Shown here: positions 44,903-48,469 of the stretch, in pieces
Layout: each line of letters starts with the position of its first letter
Position numbering within the stretch: the first letter of the stretch is position 1
From: Euryarchaeota archaeon UBA171
GTDB lineage: Archaea > Thermoplasmatota > Poseidoniia > Poseidoniales > Thalassarchaeaceae
NCBI GenBank assembly: GCA_002497295.1
Contig: DANO01000001.1
Span: forward strand, 1 to 48,469
Reading direction: 5' to 3'
DNA length: 48,469 bases
Notes under the pieces: generated by a model
Told to the model about the DNA's origin: nothing
The model's input: only the letters and a program-made list of their open reading frames with translations
The model's database searches: none
Translations under genes and position numbers: made by a program

Positions 44903-46031
44903 GCAAAAGCCAACCCCTGATTCTACTTATTCCTTCTTTGATATCGGCTTCAGGGGCTGCATAAGATATTCTTACGAATCCTTCGCCCCCCGTGATGAGG
45001 GATGCTGGGATTAATTGCACTCCAGCATCAAGTGCGCCATCTGCAAATTCTATGTCTGTCATCCCAGTTTCAGTAACGTCTACGAAGAGGTAGAATGCCC
45101 CCTCCGGATCTACTATTCTCAGCCCGGGTATGTCCGACAGGCCGTCAATCATCAGGTCTCTTCTTTTCCTATATGCCTCAGAAAATTCCTCAACCTCGTC
45201 ATCGCAATCCAACGCAACCCTGGCGGCTTCCATCATGAATGTGGGGATATGTGATGCAGAATTGGCCTGGCATTTCAAGGCAGCCTTGACTACGGGATTT
45301 GGTCCAGCCAAGAATCCAACACGCATCCCCGTCATTGCCCACGTCTTTGACCATCCACTGATTACAATCGTTCGTTCGGCGCCCCCCTCTACTGTTGCTG
45401 GAGAGACGTGTTCGACACCATTCCATATGAGTCTGGAATATATTTCATCTGAAATAATCCAAAGATCGTTTTCTACCGCTATCTCAACAATCTCCTCTAT
45501 CTCTTCCCTGGAATAGACCGCACCAGTCGGGTTGCAGGGCGAGTTGATCATGATGGTCCGCGTTCGCTCAGTTATCGCGGATCGTATGGCTTCCATGTCA
45601 GGGTGGAAATTAGTCCTATGAACGGGCACATTTACCGGAACGGCGCCTATGAACGAAATCATCGGCTCATAAGATGCCCAAGATGGTGAAAGCAGAATTG
45701 CCTCGTCCCCCTGGTTGAGGGTAATCATATACGCATACAGTAGAGCTTGCTTGGCTCCGGGAGTGATGAGTACGTTCTCACCGGAAGTTGCTATACCGCT
45801 GGTTCTCATGAGATGTTTAGCGACGGCTTCGCAAAGTTCGGGAGATCCTTGGCCTCTGGTATACTTGGTTCGACCGGCTTCCAAACCCTGTATAGCGGCC
45901 TCTATTATCGGATGAGGTGTTGGAAATCCTGGTTCCCCTACTGTCCAACGTATCACACCATCAGGAGGAGGTTGGAGGTATGGTGCAAATCCGACCCCGA
46001 GGCCTTCGAATCGGGTCGCGGTGCGTGGCAT
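44892..46031 (-). CDS. Class I/II pyridoxal phosphate aminotransferase
   Basis: The 379-residue enzyme has the aspartate aminotransferase fold (subgroup I-gamma): TVGEPGFPTPHPI, KYTRGQGSPELCEAVA, ITPGAKQALLYAY, INSPCNPTGAVYS, IISDEIYSRLIW, and the Schiff-base lysine in SGWSKTWAMTGMRVGF. A late Arg for the substrate carboxylate is in EGFVRISYA. Aspartate, alanine or aromatic amino acids are possible donors. It starts the leftward unit; its promoter must lie in 46032-46133, shared with the tRNA-Cys. Confidence 0.9.
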   Translation of the reverse strand: MPRTATRFEGLGVGFAPYLQPPPDGVIRWTVGEPGFPTPHPIIEAAIQGLEAGRTKYTRGQGSPELCEAVAKHLMRTSGIATSGENVLITPGAKQALLYAYMITLNQGDEAILLSPSWASYEPMISFIGAVPVNVPVHRTNFHPDMEAIRSAITERTRTIMINSPCNPTGAVYSREEIEEIVEIAVENDLWIISDEIYSRLIWNGVEHVSPATVEGGAERTIVISGWSKTWAMTGMRVGFLAGPNPVVKAALKCQANSASHIPTFMMEAARVALDCDDEVEEFSEAYRKRRDLMIDGLSDIPGLRIVDPEGAFYLFVDVTETGMTDIEFADGALDAGVQLIPASLITGGEGFVRISYAAPEADIKEGISRIRGWLLHDA

Positions 46032-46133
46032 AACTAGCGGTTGTGCTTGGCGTCCATGAAGGTATTCTAGGGTAGGTGCGTGATTTCCAACTCGGGAAGT
46101 GTTGAAATCGGAATCTTTCGTGGCCGGTATGCT

Positions 46134-46207
46134 GCACGAGTGGCAGAGTAGCTATGCAACGGACTGCAGATCCGTGTACCCGGGTGCAAATCCCGGCTCG
46201 TGCTCCA
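46134..46207 (+). tRNA. tRNA-Cys (GCA)
   Basis: Acceptor GCACGAG (46134-46140) pairs fully with CTCGTGC (46197-46203). Discriminator U and an encoded CCA follow (46204-46207). The anticodon arm ACGGA-CTGCAGA-TCCGT (46159-46175) gives anticodon GCA at 46166-46168. The T arm is CCGGG-TGCAAAT-CCCGG (46180-46196). U73 and GCA are the identity elements of tRNA-Cys. The D stem is only three pairs (GCA/TGC), and the D loop lacks the GG pair, reading ..TAGCTA... The T loop has G where almost every tRNA has U55. No intron is present. Confidence 0.93.
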
Positions 46208-46273
46208 CAATTTACCCCATTATTGCATTCAACGTAAACAACAGAACCGTGGTATGTAAGGAGATGATTTCAG

Positions 46274-46693
46274 ATGAGCGCGACTTTTCATTTTGCAATT
46301 CCCGCTGGAGATTTACCCATAACTGAAAAGTTCTATGTTGAGGTTCTGGGATGTGCCACGGGAAATCGAGAAGCCGGTCGCTGGGTGGATATCGATTTCT
46401 GGGGAAACGAGCTGACTCTCCACCAAAGTAACGAGGTGTTGCCTTCGGTGAAGCATGATGTGGATATGGGTAAAGTGGAGGTTCCACATTTCGGGGTCCA
46501 TCTGAATGAAGAGGATTTTCAGAGGATTAAAATTCGAATTGGAAACTCGGGGTTTGATTATCTCCAAAAGCCATATCGTCGTTTCATCGGCACAGAGTTC
46601 GAGCAAGAGACTTTTTTCATCGAAGATCCTAATGGTAATATTCTAGAGTTGAAAACTTTGATTGATCCTGACAAAATATTTGGAACCGAGTGA
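46274..46693 (+). CDS. VOC-family (glyoxalase-like) protein
   Basis: The 139-residue protein has a vicinal oxygen chelate fold: FHFAIPAGDLPITEKFYVEVLG at the start (read in parts) with a metal-type His (position 6), PHFGVHL in the middle and ETFFIEDPNGNILELK at the end with the usual metal-binding Glu. It is similar to bacterial glyoxalase/bleomycin-resistance-like proteins of unknown substrate. AGGAG lies nine bases before the ATG. It starts 66 nt after the tRNA. Confidence 0.85.
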   Translation: MSATFHFAIPAGDLPITEKFYVEVLGCATGNREAGRWVDIDFWGNELTLHQSNEVLPSVKHDVDMGKVEVPHFGVHLNEEDFQRIKIRIGNSGFDYLQKPYRRFIGTEFEQETFFIEDPNGNILELKTLIDPDKIFGTE

Positions 46694-46723
46694 CTTCATT
46701 TTAGGTGTTTCTTCTCTAACTTT

Positions 46724-47149
46724 TCAACTACCTAGGCGCGCATATGTCGCTTGAGCAACTGCAACTTTACGACCATTTGAATCTAGTAGGTCTGCTTCCG
46801 CTACACAGAGGCGTCTGCCTGATCGTATCACCCTAGCATGGCACACGGCATCCGTCAGACAGGGCCTCAGGAATCTGATATTGAAATCGGTTGTCGCTAC
46901 CTGCTCTTCTGCCCCTATCTCCGTGAGTATTGCCCAGCAGGTTACTGAATCTGCTATCGTAGCGAGGATGCCGCCGTGCATTGTCTGGTATATGCCGTCC
47001 CATTCAGCTCTTCGCGGGACCTTTGCGTCGCATTCCCCTTGATCTAGACGCAATATCTCGAGACTCAGGGTATGCATCATCGGCACCGAATTCACTCTGT
47101 CCATCATCGCCTCAATAATCTCCTTGCTCAGTGTTGTTGTTTCTACCAT
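46724..47149 (-). CDS. Hotdog-fold thioesterase, PaaI type
   Basis: Starting at ATG 47149 the protein has 141 residues. The PaaI-like signature is present: YQTMHGGILATIADSVTCWA, where the H-G-G part and the following Asp are the active site, then TTDFNIRFLRPC and the strand AVAQATYARLG. Such enzymes hydrolyse acyl-CoA thioesters. A run GGGAGGGA lies about nine bases before ATG 47149, and that start clears the GNAT gene stop by 16 nt, whereas the longest frame (47227) would overlap it. Confidence 0.87.
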   Translation of the reverse strand: MVETTTLSKEIIEAMMDRVNSVPMMHTLSLEILRLDQGECDAKVPRRAEWDGIYQTMHGGILATIADSVTCWAILTEIGAEEQVATTDFNIRFLRPCLTDAVCHARVIRSGRRLCVAEADLLDSNGRKVAVAQATYARLGS

Positions 47150-47165
47150 GGTGCATTCCCTCCCT

Positions 47166-47618
47166 CTATCCCATCTCAACTTTATCTGGATTCCAATGCA
47201 TTTCATAATGCATTCCAATACGCTCAATCTCGAAAAGTTCGGATGTGATTTTGAATCCTTTGCGTTGATACATGGTCATTGCCTTTATTCGAGCATTGCA
47301 CCATATTCCCGTATTCGATTTAGCAGCATAATCTTGTAACATCCCGACGAGGCTGGAGCCAATTCCTCTGTTCCTATAGCTGGGATCGACGGCCATGCCT
47401 CTTATCCTTAGGTTGGCTTCACTCTTAGGGTCGTATTGTAGCGTTGCGCAACCAATCATTTTGCTACCATCAAATGCTCCGACGAATTTCGTTCTAATGT
47501 CCTCGTCTATGCCTGGGTACCTCGCAGTCTCACGGGGCATCCCCTCCCTCAAGACTCTGAATCTGAGGTCGAGGTGTTCGGTATCGAGTTTTCCGATCCA
47601 GCGGTACACCACGCTCAT
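47166..47618 (-). CDS. GNAT-family N-acetyltransferase
   Basis: The 150-residue protein has the acetyl-CoA-binding signature LRIRGMAVDPSYRNRGIGSS (R-x-x-G-x-G/A in RNRGIG) and a late MTMYQRKGFKITSE strand. It would acetylate an amine whose identity is not visible. The start follows the stop of the small membrane gene by six bases, and the thioesterase follows it, making a three-gene leftward unit. Confidence 0.9.
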   Translation of the reverse strand: MSVVYRWIGKLDTEHLDLRFRVLREGMPRETARYPGIDEDIRTKFVGAFDGSKMIGCATLQYDPKSEANLRIRGMAVDPSYRNRGIGSSLVGMLQDYAAKSNTGIWCNARIKAMTMYQRKGFKITSELFEIERIGMHYEMHWNPDKVEMG

Positions 47619-47624
47619 GCTTTG

Positions 47625-47903
47625 TCATTCGGACTCATTCATATCAGACATGCGGGTAACTGCTTTAGTCAGTGCAACTGTTTCCCGGCTCTCGCCGATG
47701 GTATTGAGGAAGAACCAGCCAATGTTTAGCAATGCAGTAGCCATCACGAGGCCGCATCCAAATCCAATCACCATATTCCCCTCAGAGACTCTCAAACCAA
47801 CGACTAGGCTTAGAATCATGACTAGAACGAACCATGCTCTGGATGCCTCACTAGGCGTTTTTCGGCCTTTATGGTCATGGAGAGGTGCCAGCAGGTCGGG
47901 CAT
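47625..47903 (-). CDS. Small two-helix membrane protein, unknown
   Basis: The 92-residue protein has a hydrophilic, His-containing N-terminus (MPDLLAPLHDHKGRK), two membrane helices (~24-39 and ~44-68) and a charged cytosolic end. It begins the leftward unit with the GNAT and thioesterase genes. No family was recognised; location is the only supportable statement. Confidence 0.6.
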   Translation of the reverse strand: MPDLLAPLHDHKGRKTPSEASRAWFVLVMILSLVVGLRVSEGNMVIGFGCGLVMATALLNIGWFFLNTIGESRETVALTKAVTRMSDMNESE

Positions 47904-47989
47904 ACCTAGGAATAGACATATGCCCGTATGAATGCCCGTTAAGCGCCTGCAACCCGTGGAATCATGAGGTAGACCGACAATCGGAGGTC

Positions 47990-48388
47990 ATGGAGGAGGA
48001 TGCCCCTTGGGTCGGCATGGGTGTTTTTGGGTTAGTTTTCATGGTCGATGTGCTCATCATCGGATGGGCTCCCGATGGGCCTTGGGATGATGATTCGTTC
48101 TCCCTCGGGGTTCTGGGCATGATTGGAGTCGCTGCACTCTATCTTAGTTGGTATCGTTGGAGATTCAAGCAGAAGGGGGTTGTTCCGTGGTTAAGACTGT
48201 GGAAGGATGCAAGGACAAGTGGGGTGAATGTAACAATTATTGGAGTCGTGGTGATGCTGTCTACGTGGTCTCTTTACGCCTCTAGCTCCCTTCCCCCTGC
48301 AGGAGGCCTAATTCTGAATTTGATTGGTGCATTGATGGTCTTACAGGGGGCCTATGCTATACTCAGTTCAGGATATCTTAGTGATTAG
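47990..48388 (+). CDS. Small multi-pass membrane protein, unknown
   Basis: From ATG 47990 the protein has 132 residues and three or four hydrophobic helices (VGMGVFGLVFMVDVLIIGW, LGMIGVAALYLSWY, NVTIIGVVVMLSTWSLYA and GLILNLIGALMVLQGAYAIL). The frame is open back to 47885, but that part would overlap the divergent gene and looks non-coding. GGAGGT lies only one base before ATG 47990, an unusually short gap, so ATG 48014 is an alternative start. No family was recognised. Confidence 0.55.
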   Translation: MEEDAPWVGMGVFGLVFMVDVLIIGWAPDGPWDDDSFSLGVLGMIGVAALYLSWYRWRFKQKGVVPWLRLWKDARTSGVNVTIIGVVVMLSTWSLYASSSLPPAGGLILNLIGALMVLQGAYAILSSGYLSD

Positions 48389-48469
48389 TAGAGTAGAATC
48401 TGCTGTTGAATTTGGGGTCGAAGACCGTTGCAATAGAATATGGCCGGATGATAATATGTGGTCGATGGA
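48389..48469. other. Right edge, no callable gene
   Basis: These 81 nt follow the last gene. ATG codons at 48448 and 48456 open frames that run off the edge, but they are too short to judge. No tRNA or repeat was seen. Confidence 0.3.

Noticed and set aside
47885..47989. N-terminal extension of the last membrane protein
   Set aside because: It overlaps the 5' end of the divergent gene, and the translation is Cys/Pro-rich with no helix, unlike the rest.
1..48469. CRISPR arrays, insertion sequences, integrases and prophage genes
   Set aside because: No regularly spaced repeats, transposase motifs or phage structural genes were seen in either strand.

Overview
The window reads as a compact, gene-dense euryarchaeal chromosome segment. 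The best guess is a planktonic marine archaeon of the Marine Group II/III type (Candidatus Poseidoniia). The archaeal signature is direct: the rps13-rps4-rps11-rpo3 block, archaeal DnaG primase, archaeal-type pantoate kinase and Shine-Dalgarno (SD) sequences of the GAGGTGAT type. It is mixed with genes of bacterial style: a bacterial-type LeuRS, a malic enzyme fused to a phosphotransacetylase domain, ATP-type PEPCK, a CspA-like cold shock protein, PurN and a bacterial DHS-like protein. That mixture, together with giant secreted propeller/FN3 proteins and thrombospondin type 3 repeat proteins, fits Poseidoniia. The lineage call is an inference from gene content only.

Layout. 1-531 (minus) is the N-terminal part of a secreted calcium-binding-repeat protein cut by the window edge, followed by a 313-nt palindrome-containing gap. 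845-12644 (minus) is one overlapping transcription unit: a 2803-residue surface protein, a PabC-like aminotransferase, a PabB-PabA fusion and a small zinc-ribbon membrane protein. 12739-16670 holds malic enzyme (plus) facing PEPCK (minus), a pair controlling C4-to-C3 carbon flow. 16743-22638 (plus) holds a 1220-residue multi-pass membrane protein, a membrane-anchored FKBP-like protein and a methyltransferase. 22732-26282 (plus) is the ribosomal/RNA polymerase block ending in pantoate kinase. 26277-30564 (minus) is LeuRS, a DCC thioredoxin-like protein and a CDIN1/TPD-type nuclease-like protein. 30631-33838 holds a metallo-beta-lactamase fold protein, a cold shock protein, a secreted esterase lipoprotein, a peroxiredoxin and a DUF454 protein; the first part of this stretch is visibly GC-richer than its surroundings. 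33917-36463 holds purN facing a mobA-like gene plus three little-known genes. 36464-36696 is a divergent intergenic region with a chain of RNA hairpins just before dnaG. 36697-42981 (plus) holds dnaG, a TPR membrane protein, a thioredoxin-like protein, a methyltransferase and enolase. 42989-46031 (minus) is an operon of aminotransferase, NUDIX hydrolase, SAM decarboxylase and DHS-like protein. A tRNA-Cys(GCA) lies at 46134. The right end holds a VOC protein, a hotdog thioesterase, a GNAT acetyltransferase and two small membrane proteins.

How the genes work together. PabBA and PabC would make p-aminobenzoate for folate, and PurN would use 10-formyl-tetrahydrofolate. PEPCK, malic enzyme and enolase connect the TCA cycle and lower glycolysis. 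Pantoate kinase serves CoA synthesis. SpeD and the DHS-like protein form a polyamine (possibly hypusine) module. Genes abut or overlap throughout, and five convergent pairs overlap or have nearly touching stop codons.

No CRISPR array, transposase, integrase or prophage was seen. The best candidates for something undescribed are the structured leader before dnaG, the giant surface protein co-transcribed with folate genes, the archaeal CDIN1-like nuclease beside LeuRS, the extra zinc ribbon in Rpo3 and the odd elbow of the tRNA-Cys.
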